Counted from the stretch's first letter, positions 45,301-57,261 are shown. The stretch is DNA of 64,000 bases from Collybiopsis luxurians FD-317 M1 (GCA_000827265.1 KN834815.1:204091-268090), one strand, 5' to 3'. A program made the numbers and translations. The notes: generated by a model from the sequence alone, not told the origin.

Positions 45301-46788
45301 TCTCGATGCATTCACTGCCTCTTCAATCCTCGATGTCCTAAGTGGGTTTGCCGCTGAAGGGCGTACCGTAATCATCACTATTCACCAAAGTCGGTCAGAA
45401 CTTTTCCACCAATTCGGGAATCTACTTCTTCTGGCTAAAGGTGGTCGTGTCGCCTACTCCGGAAAGGCTTCCTCCATGATAGCTTATTTTGGTCATCTGG
45501 GATACCAATGTCCCTCAAATTGTAATCCAAGCGACTGGGCTTTGGACTTGGTCTCAGTAGATTTGAGGGACTCAAAAGCTGAGGAAGCAAGTCGAGCCAA
45601 GGTAGAAGAGATTCTGGAAGCGTATGAGCCAAAGACATCGATTGCGTTGGGATTAGAGAGCAATGAGAAGCAAGCATTTCGCTCGCTTCCCTCGGATCTG
45701 ATTAGCTTGAAAAAGAAACCGGCGCCGTTCCATGTCGCATTTCCTATTCTTATTCGACGAGGTTTGATTAACTTTAAGCGCCAACCGAATTTAGCAATTG
45801 CTCGTATCGGTCAAGTTTTGGGTTTGGGACTGGTAGAGGCACTATTCTTTGCACCTTTGAAGAGGGATTATATTGCCGCCAGCGTCAATATCGTTGGTGC
45901 CATTCGTACGCGTCTTCCTTTCTATCAATTGTGTTCACTGAGCTGAAATTTACTTTCAGAGGAGATCTTGCCTTGTAAGTACAGAACTGGCAGATCGAAA
46001 CGTGTGCTAAATACTTTCGCTAGTGTACTTTGTGGGTATGCTTCAGAATGTTGCACTTTACCCGATAGAGCGAGACGTTTTCTACAAGGTACGAGAGCCT
46101 GCCGCTCTCTAAAACATTTGTGAATTAATTTTGATCAACAGGAGCACGACGACGGTGCGTATTCTGTAGAGGCTTTCTTCGCCGTCTATGTCTGTCTAGA
46201 AGTGCCCTTTGAGATTCTCTCTGGTCTTTTGTATTCCTTGCTTGCCGATATCGCTATCAACCTCCCGCGTACAATTCCGATGTATTTCATCATCGCACTC
46301 AACTGCTTTTGCATTGTCAGCTGTGGTGAATCACTCGGTATCATATTCAACACACTTTTCAAAAGCACAGGCTTTGCGCTTAACGTAACGAGTGTCATCC
46401 TATCCGTAGGGACTTTCATGGGTGTAGGTGGTAATACCTTTGTTACCAGTGATATATTATTGAAGTTGTTCCCCAGGGTCTTATGAGTATTGGCATGATT
46501 GGGTTCCTCCAAGGAATCAATTACATCAGTCCTTTGAAATACGCTACAGCAAACATGCTTCCTTACGCATTGCGCGGGATGACCTTTACCTGCGACGATT
46601 CCCAAAAATTAGCAAATGGTCAATGTCCCTTGACCACCGGGGAGCAGGTTCTCGACTTGTACAAGTTGAACGTGGACCCTGCGCCGATGCTAGGGGCTTT
46701 GGTTGGCACGACCATTGTATATAGGATTGCTGCGTATATGATTTTGAGGTTGGTGAGAACAGATTTCTCCGTGGCAAAACGTAGGTAA
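42338..46788 (+). CDS. Full-size ABCG transporter, copy 1
   Basis: Layout nucleotide-binding domain, membrane domain, then the same again. NBD1: Walker A GGSGSGKTTLL (split by an intron), signature CSGGERRRVSIG, Walker B FLDEPTTGLDA, H-loop TIHQPRHD. NBD2: GPSGSGKSSLL, ISGGEKRRVSIAV, ILIADEPTSGLDA (spliced), TIHQSRSE. Both ATP sites look complete, unlike PDR pumps with one degenerate site. Membrane helices follow each NBD (MGLVCGLIFLNLP, VVLLNQFIAVSLAMVC; AFFAVYVCLEVPFEILSG). About ten short introns, including a 15-nt microexon (45960-45974) and a splice GTAGGTGG...CCCCAG before LMSIGMIGFLQG. Predicted plasma-membrane exporter of lipophilic compounds; substrate unknown. The start MTATNDI was chosen because the upstream in-frame sequence has no ATG. 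Confidence 0.9.
45960..45974 (+). other. 15-nt microexon in ABCG copy 1
   Basis: AGGAGATCTTGCCTT lies between TTTCAG (intron 45906-45959) and GTAAGT (intron 45975-46023). Including it gives VGAIQEILPLYFVGM in frame. The same microexon is in copy 2 (50630-50644). Confidence 0.75.
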
Positions 46789-47027
46789 ATTACGACTGTA
46801 TCATTAGAATACTTAACGATTTTCGCTTCCTTCCCATGTCCGGAAACATTATGTATGCCGCTCAAAATGCTCTACACTCCAAGAAGCATGGCGCGAATAG
46901 GGTCCCGAGATTAACACCGCGCTTTTGCATGACGTGTAGCAACATTATATATACCTCTGAAGAGCTTTAGAGACATGCAGTCGACCTTTTCTTTCTCCTA
47001 TTGCCTTGGTATGTCCAGCGTTCGGAT
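46789..47027 (+). promoter_or_regulatory. Promoter between the ABCG copies
   Basis: The 239 bp hold the copy 1 3' flank and the copy 2 promoter with TATATATA at 46946-46953. The last 60 bp (cttttctt-ctcctattgccttggtatg) closely match the region before copy 1, so the duplicated unit included at least the proximal promoter and the upstream ORF. Confidence 0.55.
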
Positions 47028-50000
47028 ATGACAGCGATAAACGACATTACAGCAGTCAGTACGAAAATGGGGCATGGTTGGAACATCCAGGATCAGCATG
47101 AGGAAAAAATTTCCTTCACCGACGTTGCTCCAGTCGACATTCTTATGCGCCAAGTTTCAGTAGATGTGGCCATACCAGTGGGTTTTGCAGAATTCTTCGA
47201 TTTGAACCGGTCCTCCGATGTCGAATCTGCAAGTCCAAAGACAAAACGGATTCTAGACAGAATTTCGGCAGACTTTCCCAAAGGTAGCCTCTGTGCAATA
47301 ATGGGAGGTTCCGGATCTGGAAAGGTAACTTTGCTCAGGATTTGGAAGCGAATGGATTCTGATTTTGGCTAGACAACTTTGCTGAATATTCTTTCACACC
47401 GTATGGGAGGGTCAGCAGTGGTGTTATCGGGCTCTGTTCTTTACAACGACTCGCCTGCGCTATCTTCTGTAACAAGTTCCTACGTCACCCAGACGGACAT
47501 ACTCTTACCTTCGCTCACTGTCCGGGAAACACTCTTGTATGCCGCAGCTTTGCGGCTTCCTTCCACCACAACCGACCGGGAACGGCGGAATCTCGTTGAA
47601 GAAATCATCCTAGAACTTGGTCTAAAAGATTGCGCCAATACACATGTTGGCGATGGCGCGTCACATCGCGGATGCTCTGGTGGAGAGCGCCGTCGGGTCA
47701 GCATTGGAGTACAGATGCTCAGTAATCCGAGTGTCTTGTTCTTAGATGAGCCTACGACCGGACTTGACGCGACTTCTGCTTATCAGCTCATTAAGATGCT
47801 CAAATCTCTATCATTCAAAGGACGCACAATTATTTGTACAATACACCAGCCTCGACACGACATCTTTTTCCTTTTCGATCGCATTACCCTTCTCAGTCAA
47901 GGATCTGCCGTTTATTCGGGTCCCACCAATGAATCTGTGTCTTGGTTCGAAAGCCTCGTTCCGGGGAGCTTTTCGGAGCATCTTAATCCTGCAGATTATC
48001 TCATTGGAGTAGCTGCAGTAGATAATCGTACAGCGGAAACCGAACTGAAGACCCGGACCCAATTGACTGGTCTTGTCGAGGCATGGTTGAAGGAATCTTT
48101 AGTTCGATTCCCTGCTCAGCCTTCTGACACCAGCGGTAGAGAACAAGTCAAACAGCCTGTCAAGGTTGTTCACTCTGCTGGTGTATGGCGTCAAATTCGA
48201 ACTCTGACATCCCGAACAATTCGAACCACTATTCGCAATCCTATGGATCTAATGGCCTCCTGGATGGAAGCCATCACCATGGGCCTCGTTTGCGGACTAA
48301 TATTCTTGAATCTTCCCAAGACTCTCGCTGGTATTCGATCTCGAGAAGCTGCACTCTATACCGCAAGTGCTATGCAGGTACATTAGCTTTATCGAATATA
48401 AAATTTTGGTTACTAACCTCAATACCATTAGGGTTATCTCATTCTCTTATATGACATCTACCGCCTCACTGGCCCATCTCTTTCTCTATTCGATCGCGAA
48501 CATAGCGAACGCGTCGTTGGTGTCATCCCATGGGTCATTTCAACACGTCTTGCAAGACTTCTCCTCGAGGATATTATTGTTCCGTTGCTCTTCTCCGTCA
48601 TATTTTACTTCATGTGCGGGTTTGATGCTAACGCTGGCCAATTTTTCTCTTTCTACGTTGTGATCCTGCTGAATCAGTTTATCGTGGTATCGTTTGCCAT
48701 GGTCTGTTCTGCAATCTCAAGAGACTTTGCGATTGCCACCCTTATTGCGAATTTGATGTAAGCTGAATGGTTTTCGCTACAATTAGATGACCGACGACAA
48801 ATATTTTCAGGTTTACCTTCCAGTCATTCTCATCTGGGTTCTTCATCCAGGCTGCTACGATTCCTGTGTACGTCCGATGGATCAAGTGGGTTTCATGGGT
48901 TGTAAGCATTTGCGAACAAGTTATCACAGCGGATATCTATTTACTTCCGTGCCTTGACAGTTTTACGGATTTGCAGCACTGGTGGCCAATGAATTTTCAG
49001 ATAAGATCTATGATTGTCCAGTCAGCGGAGACCCGGCGACCAACCCCGACTGCATCCAGTACAATGGCAACTTTGTCCTGCAGAATCTCTCTTATCATCC
49101 ACATTGGTATACTGTTCCTGCGTGCATGTTGGTTGTATTCGTGGTGGTATTCAACTTTATGGCAATCGCATTGCTGCAATTTTGGACCATTGATGTTCGG
49201 ATTGCAGGAATCCATGCCTCGAAGAACAGTGAAGACACCAAGAGATATCAAGATGTCTTTGCACTGAAGCCGAAGGGGCGAGACAAAACGGTCGCTATCG
49301 ATGTCGACCTTGTAGACATGGCATTGACGATTGAAAAACCTTCCTTGTCAAGTGGTTTAAAAAAGGTCAAACTCCCTATATTGCATGGTGTTACAGCTCG
49401 CTTCGAGGCTGGCTCGGTCAATGTCATCATGGGTCCCTCAGGATCGGGAAAGAGCTCATTACTGAATCTTATGGCTCTGCGGCTCAAATCGACCCTGTTT
49501 ACTCAGTACCACTCATCTGGACATCTTCTTCTGAATGGGTTTCAACCAACAGAATTGCAACTCCGCTCTTTGTGCTCATATGTAACGCAAGATGATAATT
49601 CTCTCCTGCCCTTTTTCACTGTAAGGGAGATGCTTCGATTCGCTGCTGGACTGAGGTTGCCGTCAAGCATGAGTGCGAAGCAGAAAGATAACAGGGCGGA
49701 GGAAGTGATACAGATGATGGGTTTGAGTGATTGCGCTGACTGCCTCATTGGAAGTGAATCTACGAAGGGTATCAGTGGTGGAGAGAAGAGAAGAGTAAGT
49801 ATCGCTGTACAGGTATTGACTGAGCCAAGAATTCTAATGTGTGTACATTTTCCCTGTCTGCCAACCTGCCACTTCTACTCTGACCATATTTAGTGCCGAC
49901 GAACCGACTAGTGGTACGCTCCAATAACGCTCTTGTGACATTCCCTCGTTTTGAAATGATGCATAACAGGTCTCGATGCATTCACTGCCTCTTCAATCCT

Positions 50001-51457
50001 CGACGTTCTAAGTGGGCTTGCCGCTGAAGGGCGTACCATAATTATCACTATCCACCAAAGTCGGTCAGAACTATTCCACCAATTCGGGAATCTACTTCTT
50101 CTGGCTAAAGGAGGTCGTGTCGCCTACTCGGGAAAGGCTTCCTCCATGATAACTTATTTTGGCCAGTTGGGCTACCAATGTCCCTCAAATTGTAATCCCA
50201 GCGACTGGGCTTTGGACTTGGTCTCAGTGGATTTGAGAGACTCGAAGGCTGAGGAAGCAAGTCGAGCCAAGGTAGAGGAGATTCTGGAAGCATATGTTCC
50301 AAAGATATCTTCTGCGTCGAGGTTAGAGAGCAATGAGAAGCAAGCATTTCGCTCGCTTCCCTCGGATCTGATTAGCTTGAAAAAGGAACCGGCCCCGTTC
50401 CATGTCGCATTCCCTATTCTTATTCGACGAGGTTTGATCAACTTCAAGCGTCAACCAAATTTAGTAATTGCTCGTATCGCTCAAGTTCTAGGTTTGGGAC
50501 TAGTAGAGGCACTATTCTTTGCACCTTTGAAGAGGGATTATATTGCCGCGAGTGTTAATATCGTCGGCGCTGTTCGTACGCGTCTTTTTTTCTATTATTT
50601 GTGTCTTCTGAACTGACGTGTAATTTCAGAGGAGATTTTGGCCTGTGAGTAAATAACCGTCGTATCAAAATGTGTGCTGAATACTTTCGCTAGTGTACTT
50701 TGTGGGTATGCTTCAGAATGCTGCACTTTACCCAATAGAACGTAATGTTTTCTACAAGGTAGGAGAGCCTCCGTTCTCTCAAACATTTGCGAATTGATTT
50801 TGAGCAACAGGAGCACGACGACGGCGCTTACTCTGTAGAAGCTTTCTTCGCCGTCTATGTCTGTCTGGAAGTGCCCTTTGAGATTCTCTCCGGTCTTCTG
50901 TTTTCCTTGCTAGCTGATATCGCCATCAACCTCCCGCGTACAATTCCGATGTATTTTATCATCGCTCTCAACTGCTTGTGCATCGTCAACTGTGGTGAGT
51001 CACTTGGTATCATATTCAACACGCTTTTCGAGAGCACGGGCTTTGCATTCAACGTAACGAGTGTCGTCTTGGCGGTGGGGACTTTCATGAGTGTAGGTGG
51101 CAAAACCTGCATTCCTAGTGACGTTTCATTGAAGTTGCTCCCCAGGGTCTTATGAGCATCAACATGATAGGTTTCCTCCAAGGAATCAATTACATCAGTC
51201 CTTTGAAATACACTATAGCGAACGTGTTTCCTTATGTTCTGCGCGGGATGACCTTTACCTGCGACGATTCACAGAAATTAGCAAATGGTCAATGTCCCTT
51301 GACCACCGGGGAGCAGGTTCTCGACTTGTACAAGTTGAACGTGGATCCTGCGCCGATGCTAGGGGCTTTGGTTGGCACAACCGTTGTGTATAGGATTGTT
51401 GCATATATGATTCTGAGGTTGGCGAGAACGAATTTCTCCGTGGCGAAGCGTACATAG
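47028..51457 (+). CDS. Full-size ABCG transporter, copy 2
   Basis: Tandem duplicate of the preceding gene with the same exon layout and very similar sequence. NBD1: GGSGSGK/TTLL, CSGGERRRVSIG, FLDEPTTGLDA, TIHQPRHD. NBD2: GPSGSGKSSLL, ISGGEKRRVSIAV, ADEPTSGLDA, TIHQSRSE. No disabling change seen. Differences from copy 1 gather in the N-terminal 60 residues, the extracytoplasmic parts (FSFYVVILLNQFIVVSFAMVC; GKTCIPSDVSLK is intronic) and linker positions, which could shift substrate range. Microexon 50630-50644; the last intron joins FMS to GLMSINMIGFLQG. Head-to-tail behind copy 1 with its own TATA box. A spliced alternative start (ATGCAGTCG at about 46976) exists here but not in copy 1. Confidence 0.9.
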
Positions 51458-51567
51458 GTTACAACTGTATAATATACGTTACCATAAATCTAGATGGTGG
51501 TAATGAACCTCTGATCATATATCAGTCACGGTTATACTGAGAGAGCTAGCTGCTTGTACGATAGTTT

Positions 51568-52658
51568 TCACGACGAGGCCAAATTTCCGTTCATTCGTTT
51601 GCTCCAGTCATAAAATGCCTTGTGCTCTCCCTTTTTCCACCCTTCGATTGCTTTCAACGCGGCAGTACCCCAGTCATATTGTTCATGCAGTTCCAGATCC
51701 TCGGGTCCGTCGACGAAGGTTATCAACTTGACGTTGAAGGGTTGAATAAAGCCGTCTTCTATCGCCCTCAGAATCATTTGGCGTATGGGGTCGTAGTAAT
51801 TGAGAACGTTAAGCAAAACGATCGCTAGAAGAGATCAAGAGTCTAAGGAAGGAATTCGAGGGTATAAGGAAAACGTACGTTTATCGTGTATTCCGAGTTG
51901 CGTCCATGTTGTCACTTCGAACACCTAAAAAATCTATGTCGGAACACCAAACAGACCGAAAGTTTGGCATACCTCTTCGAAGGTGCCAAAGCTAAGGGAC
52001 AGTTAGCATTTCATTCCCGGGATAACCGAGCTAACTTACCCTCCAGGAAGACCTACAAATCCGCAAGAATGCCTTGCCATCGCTACTTTCCGATCATGCA
52101 TTGTATCCACAATGATCTGGCGTCCAGAGTTAGATGCCTTTGAAGACTCAATAGCGGAAGCCATGTCCGTACCGTTCGATACTACAAAAAGGTTTATAAA
52201 ATCAGTCTACGTCTGCAGAAAATTCAGATGGAATACCACATCAGCATTCGATTGCTCACATTTTCAGTATCAGGATGTAATTGGACCAACCGTTTATTAT
52301 CGGAAGCCGAAGGCTGAGGCTGAGCCGACTTGTCTGCTTCCCCGCCAGCTTCGAGCATTGCATGCGGTATAAACCCAGTCACTGACCCTCCATTATCTAT
52401 AACTGCTTTCGAAACGGTTCCCATGATTCCATTGGATCCTCCACCATAGACGAGCGGTCTGTTGTTTTTGGCTAATGCAGCTCCTACCGCTGCACGATAG
52501 TTTTAGTTTTGGAATATATATTTTTTGCTGTTAGGGGAAGAAAAAAAAAGACCAAACGACTTACACAGAGCTGCTTTTGCGTATGCGGCACGTTTTCCTA
52601 TCGAGGAACCGCAATAGACGGCTACAGCGCGAGGTTCTGGATCAGCTGGGCAATACAT
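51568..52658 (-). CDS. LOG-family phosphoribohydrolase (cytokinin-activating type)
   Basis: Starts MYCPADPEPRAVAVYCGSS, the Rossmann nucleotide-binding opening of LOG proteins, and continues LVYGGGSNGIMGTVSKAV. An exon gives MHDRKVAMARHSCGFVGLP. Across a short intron this forms the signature PGGFGTFEE (PGGxGTxxE), which carries the catalytic Glu; VTTWTQLGIHDK and VLLNVLNYYDPIRQMIL follow. The frame ends at 51568. LOG enzymes release free bases from nucleoside 5'-monophosphates, classically active cytokinins; general nucleotide-salvage roles are also possible. About five short introns. It faces the ABCG pair tail to tail, 110 bp apart. Two TGACTC-bearing repeats lie upstream. Confidence 0.85.
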
Positions 52659-52765
52659 GGTGGGACGTGGAGAAATTGGGATTGGTTAATGGCTCTTTTA
52701 TAGGTGGACACTGCCAGGACAGGGATGATGGTTTACACGCATAATTGTAGACTTCGAATTTATAG

Positions 52766-52801
52766 ATGACTCGTAAAGCGTATATGACTCGTAAAGCGTA
52801 T
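52766..52801. repeat. Two 18-bp direct repeats with TGACTC upstream of LOG
   Basis: ATGACTCGTAAAGCGTAT occurs twice, head to tail and without change (52766-52783 and 52784-52801), 108-143 bp before the LOG start codon. TGACTC is the core recognised by Gcn4/Cpc1-type bZIP factors; use here is inferred only. Confidence 0.6.
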
Positions 52802-53017
52802 ATGGGATTCGGAACTTCGGGACGCGACGCATTGCGGATCACCCGCTCATGCGAGTTGTACCTCAATGTAAAATGTCAGAGTAATTTGGCAGAAGACGCC
52901 CTTTGGAATGCAGAAATTTTACATAAGAATTGTTAGGGCGCGTAAAATATCTCGAGGTAAGGAAGAACCGCCCGTATGCTAGAGAAACGAGGGTGCTCAA
53001 TTCTTCTCCAATGAAGC

Positions 53018-54273
53018 CTACTTTTTAGCTTTTATGCCCTTCCTCTCCGTTTCGAAGCGACTCTTCTTTCTCTTCTGAGGTACTTCTGTGTCACCAGCCA
53101 AGGAATCTGCACCTCTCTTCTTGTTCTGTCGACTTCGCTCCAGCACTCCGCCTCTTTTCCCTCTTTGTCGCAATTCATCGTATCCGTCATTTCCGAGGCC
53201 ACGACCAGAACCGCGTCTAATATCTCTCAAAACATCACCAAACTCATCCTCCCACCCCGCTGCAGCACTTCGTCTACGTCCTCCACCTTTTCCTTCCTCC
53301 CCAAGGCCACTCAGTCCAGCTCCAAGAGCCAGCGCTTCCTCATCTCTAGCTCTGCGCCTCGCGTCTTTTTTGCTCATCATAACACGGCCAAACTGCTCCT
53401 CCTCAAACTCGGACAAGTGCTTGAGGTATTTGGCACGGGAAGAGGTATGATTGAGAGAAGGAGTATTTCCAAGGCCGGACGTGCTCTCGATGTGAGGCAT
53501 AGAAGCATCGGTATGTAGAACGGATGCAAGGGAAGTGGGAATTGGGGCGCGCTGTTGACGTTTTGATTTTGCAGAGGTTTGGGGCACGTAGGGCATGGGT
53601 GCAACTCGAGGTGGACGGTATATTCCATCAGCATTCGAGTCACCGTTACCTAGGCGAGCAGAGTCTGCCTCATCATCCTCGTCTTCGTCGTCATTAGCTT
53701 CCAGTAGGTTTTGAGGATTAGGTCGGAACGCAAGAGGATCTGAAGGCAATCTCAGTAACGTTGTAAAGACTCTGAAACTAGGTACATACCATTTATGATG
53801 TCGCTCGCATCTGTTTTTCCGTTTTGCTGAGCGGCCTTGACGAGTTTTTCAATCTGGTAACGCATGCGTCCCTCCAAAGCCTTGACCTTTTCGAGTACGA
53901 TTCGGCCCTCAATCATCTGATCTACCAAGTCTCCCGGTCCTGCTCCACGAGGACCCCGCTGCGTGTCACTGAATGGTTCTGCGGGTGAATCGCGTGCAGA
54001 CAGAGAATGGCCAATAGCCCTCCGAGTTGACACGAGAAGAAGGGACTGTAGATAGGATAAAAGAACTTGGTGTTTGAGAGAAAGCAAGGATATCCCATCC
54101 TTATTTTCGAAATAAGATGGACCTCTGGAGACAGTTAGCGCAGGAACAGTACAGAATAAGAAGAGAATCGGACTTTGCTTTGAGTGACTCTATGGTTTCC
54201 CGAGCAGAAGCCATGCCGTCAGCCATGTCGTCCAGCAATTTACATACTTGCTGAGTATCTATAGAGGACATAC
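53018..54273 (-). CDS. LCP5: Neuroguidin/LCP5-like U3 snoRNP-associated protein
   Basis: Sas10/C1D-family protein acting in 18S rRNA processing in the nucleolus. Starts MSSIDTQQVCKLLDDMAD. After an intron the C1D core appears: DGISLLSLKHQVLLSYLQSL, then MIEGRIVLEKVKALEGRMRY and QIEKLVKAA. Splicing then gives DPLAFRPNPQNLL, the family's hallmark. The C-terminal part has KHLSEFEEEQFGRVMMSKKD and a basic tail (SRQNKKRG, KRKKSRF), as in Lcp5/neuroguidin. The donor of the first intron (about 54125-54173) is unclear; a GTCCGA donor gives the correct frame but is unusual. Divergent from HAT1 with 151 bp between start codons. Confidence 0.87.
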
Positions 54274-54424
54274 TGGTAGAGAAGATTAAGGTCTAATTAT
54301 TTAGACGCCCAAAAAAATTCCACAAGTGCCGAGCGGCAAACGCGCTTCTCCGTATTAACCACGACATCCACCACCCAAAACCAGGTCGCGAGCTTTGACG
54401 CGTTCCACCAACGGAACTTCAGGA

Positions 54425-56260
54425 ATGTCGGACTGGACATCGGACTCGAATGAATGTCTCTCTATATCCATGGGTAAAGTTCCAACATTTGCTGTGTAAT
54501 TCAGTGGCAGTGGTCCAACTTTGTTTTCGCGTTTTCTAGTGCGGTCCGCCGAGGATACAAAAGCTCTAGGAGAGGAGGAATCATATCTGGAATTTAATCC
54601 AGCTTTCACCTATCCCGTACGTGTCGCGTATGCCCGAGTGAACTCTGCATCTGAGACTGGTTGGACAGATTTTTGGAGAGGAAGAGAAAATCTATGGGTA
54701 CAAGGACCTTAACATTGACGTATGTCAGTAGCTTCTCTGTTAATGCTTTGCTCGACTTCTCGTCAACAGCTGAAATTCACATCGGGCTCCCTCAAGCAAT
54801 TCCTTTATGTCCAATGGTCAGACAAACTCAAATCGGCGGATACCGTTGACAATGTGGATGGGATTATCCGTCAATTCCTTCCCGAAGGTGGATTTTAATT
54901 ACTCCAAGTCCTAATTACTTCGCTCATTATACTACCAGAGGTCGAAACTGATGAAGAAATATTTCAAGCTCAAGTCGAACATGACGCCACGTCTTTCAAG
55001 CCCTCTGGAGAGTTGATATATTCATATACGAGGTCAGCATCCAAAGGAAAAGCCAAAGACGTTGCGAGGTTGGAGCAAGGAACACTCAACCCCGACGATG
55101 AAGACGCTATTGTTTATGAGGTGTACCATGTACGCGACAGATACTTCTTTTGGCTGCGTTAACTCTAACATACCCTGCGGTAGACCACTTGGGATACTCC
55201 AGGTTTCAAAGAGTACCATCGACGCATGCAGATATTTATTCTGCTGTACATTGAGGCTGGATCCTATATAAACGAAGAGGAGGAGGCTTGGGAGTTTGTT
55301 GTCTTGTACGTCCACACTTTCCTCATTCTAGAATATTTTGTTTGATGGAAGATAGGTATGAGAAACGAAAACGGCCTGGCGCACCACATATTTCAACGTA
55401 TCATTTTGTTGGCTATTCTTCCCTCTACAACTTTTACTACTTCCCTGAGAAGATACGATTACGATTAAGGTTTGAGTCACCTTGTTTGTTCTACATAATA
55501 TATCATTTTGCTGACAGCGGCAACATCACAGTCAATTCGTTATCCTTGGACCCTACCAGCGAAGCGGACATGGATGTATGTCTATCTCATATGTGAACAT
55601 GACTTGAACCTGACGACATTATTTCTCAGCTGAGCTTTACAAGGCCATTTACCAATACGTTCTCTCTCAGCCACGAATAGGCGAACTTACTGTAGAAGAT
55701 CCCGCAGAAGCATTTGAAGACTTACGGGATAAGAATGACCTCAAAATGCTTCTTTCTACCAAAGAGTTTATGGAAGAGGGGTTCAGTCGAGATGCAGGCT
55801 CGCATGGTGGAGGTCGAGTAGGAAAAATAGGCAAGGCATTGAGTGGTGGTGGTATGGGTAAAGGTAAAATGGGCCCGCCGGTGGATAAAGGATGGGCGGA
55901 AAAATGGAGGGTGAAACTCAAAATTGCCGGCGTAAGCACTCTGCTATCTCAACGTTGAGCCGAAAACTCAATGAGGACTGTTTCGTAGCGGCAATTCCAG
56001 CGGCTCGTGGAGATGCTCATCCAAATGCACTTGGATCCTTTGGATGCCCGTGCATTGAAAGCGTACAGACTGCAAGTGAAAGAACGTCTGTATAGGTTTA
56101 ATTTTGTAAGTCCTTTGGTTCGCTAATTTGCCTCTCGGCCCTGATTTTTCTGCAGGAAGTGTTGGCTCAACTGGAAAAGGAAGAACGTTTAGAAAAGCTC
56201 GAAGAGACTTTTCAGAGTGTCAGAGAGGATTATAATCGCATATTAAAACTTGTCTACTAG
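54425..56260 (+). CDS. HAT1: Type B histone acetyltransferase HAT1
   Basis: Acetylates newly made histone H4 (Lys5, Lys12) before chromatin assembly. Start MSDWTSDSNECLSI at 54425; an intron (GTAAAGTT...TTCTAG) joins it to VRSAEDTKALGEEE. Later exons give EKIYGYKDLNID, LKFTSGSLKQFLYVQW, TTWDTPGFKEYHRRMQIF, EEEEAWEFVVLYEKRKR and HFVGYSSLYNFYYFPEK. The acetyl-CoA loop is SQFVILGPYQRSGHG, with Q/RxxGxG intact, followed by LYKAIYQYVLSQPRIGELTV. The C-terminal helices end LKLVY at 56260. About nine introns. A Gly-rich insert (SHGGGRVGKIGKALSGGG) near the C-terminal third appears specific to this lineage. Confidence 0.92.
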
Positions 56261-56519
56261 GCGTCACGGTCGCGTGTCTTGTATTTGTACGTGTACGATC
56301 GCTTGCAGGAGTCGATCACAAAAATGGAAAACTTCGTGTTTCGAATCGCGAGCTCGTTGTTGCACTCTATTCTGCTTCTTCGTTTGAACCACCATGCGCT
56401 ACTAGAAATCGCCAGCTTCCATCGCCCACCCCTATACTTCTACAGCCTACTTATTTCATTCAACTACATCATTTGTACATTCGTATAATTTGGCGAGTTC
56501 ACGCCCGTCACCCTCAAAC

Positions 56520-57261
56520 ATGGACCTTTTCCTAGTGCCCAACAACCCAGAACATACCGTACTCGTTTCTCCCAACGGCGTCGCTCATTATCAAGTCAGT
56601 ACCACCAAGACCTCGCACGGCCGGCGCGTGACAACCATCCAACGCCCTGCCGAGTCTGTAGAAGCCAGTGTGGTAGCGGAAGTGGATTGGGGGAACTTTG
56701 AGAACCCAACCGTAGTTAGAAGGTGTCCGTTAGTCAGAGGGAGGAGTCTTCTGCCAGATGAAGGTGTACTCGCCTCTGATTTCTTGTACAAAAAGTATCA
56801 GTTTAGCTCGTGAGTGAATTCTTTTACAATGACTTGCTGGGGCCTCGTTGACTTGATATACGATACAGCTCTCGGTATTTCTTGGGCGACGACGCGATAG
56901 AGTATAGATGGAAGTTTATCAAAGGCGTAGGATGCGTTGTAAGTGTCAGAATGGTCGAGTACATCCACGCGATCCCAATTTGACATCGAGTTAACCTCCA
57001 ACCCTTTCATTCCAGCTCATTCGCGTCGACACTAAAGAAGAGATCGCACGATATTCGTTCGCGCTCAGCAAGGAGGGTCTTTACGCTGGAGAACGAAAGT
57101 CACGCCTCAATATTCAACCTTGCTCTGTAGAGTTAGATCTGATTGTTGTTTCATTCTTGATTATGCTGAAGAAGAAGAGGGAAAAGTCGGGAGGAGATCA
57201 TTTGTATTGTGCCCATGATGAGGACCCGCAAGGAGACGGAGGGGGCGACGGCGGTGGTTGA
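56520..57261 (+). CDS. DUF6593-like basidiomycete protein
   Basis: Starts MDLFLVPNNPEHTVLVSPNG. The core reads HYQVSTTKTSHGRRVTTIQR, VVAEVDWGNF, then after an intron RYFLGDDAIEYRWKF, and after a second intron LIRVDTKEEIARYSFA. The pattern (an N-terminal 'nT.lvd..G..Y.v' strand, a 'ia.I.w' strand, then 'yRWk' and 'va.y') fits the DUF6593 family, which is abundant in Agaricomycetes and of unknown function. It ends with a hydrophobic segment (LIVVSFLIMLKKKREK) and a Gly/Asp-rich tail. No signal peptide. Confidence 0.72.

Larger units (their letters stand above)
42100..51457 (+). repeat. Tandem duplication of ABCG transporter gene, unit about 4.7 kb
   Basis: Two same-strand copies (42338-46788 and 47028-51457) share coding sequence, intron positions, the upstream ORF and part of the promoter. 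Introns are more diverged than exons, so the duplication is not brand new. Confidence 0.92.

Noticed and set aside
46435..46485. Premature stops at the end of both ABCG copies (near 46485 and 51155)
   Set aside because: A GTAGGTGG...CCCCAG intron removes them and restores a continuous final membrane domain in both copies.
54355..54609. 84-codon minus-strand frame between LCP5 and HAT1
   Set aside because: It is antisense to the first two HAT1 exons, which splice cleanly and match the family.
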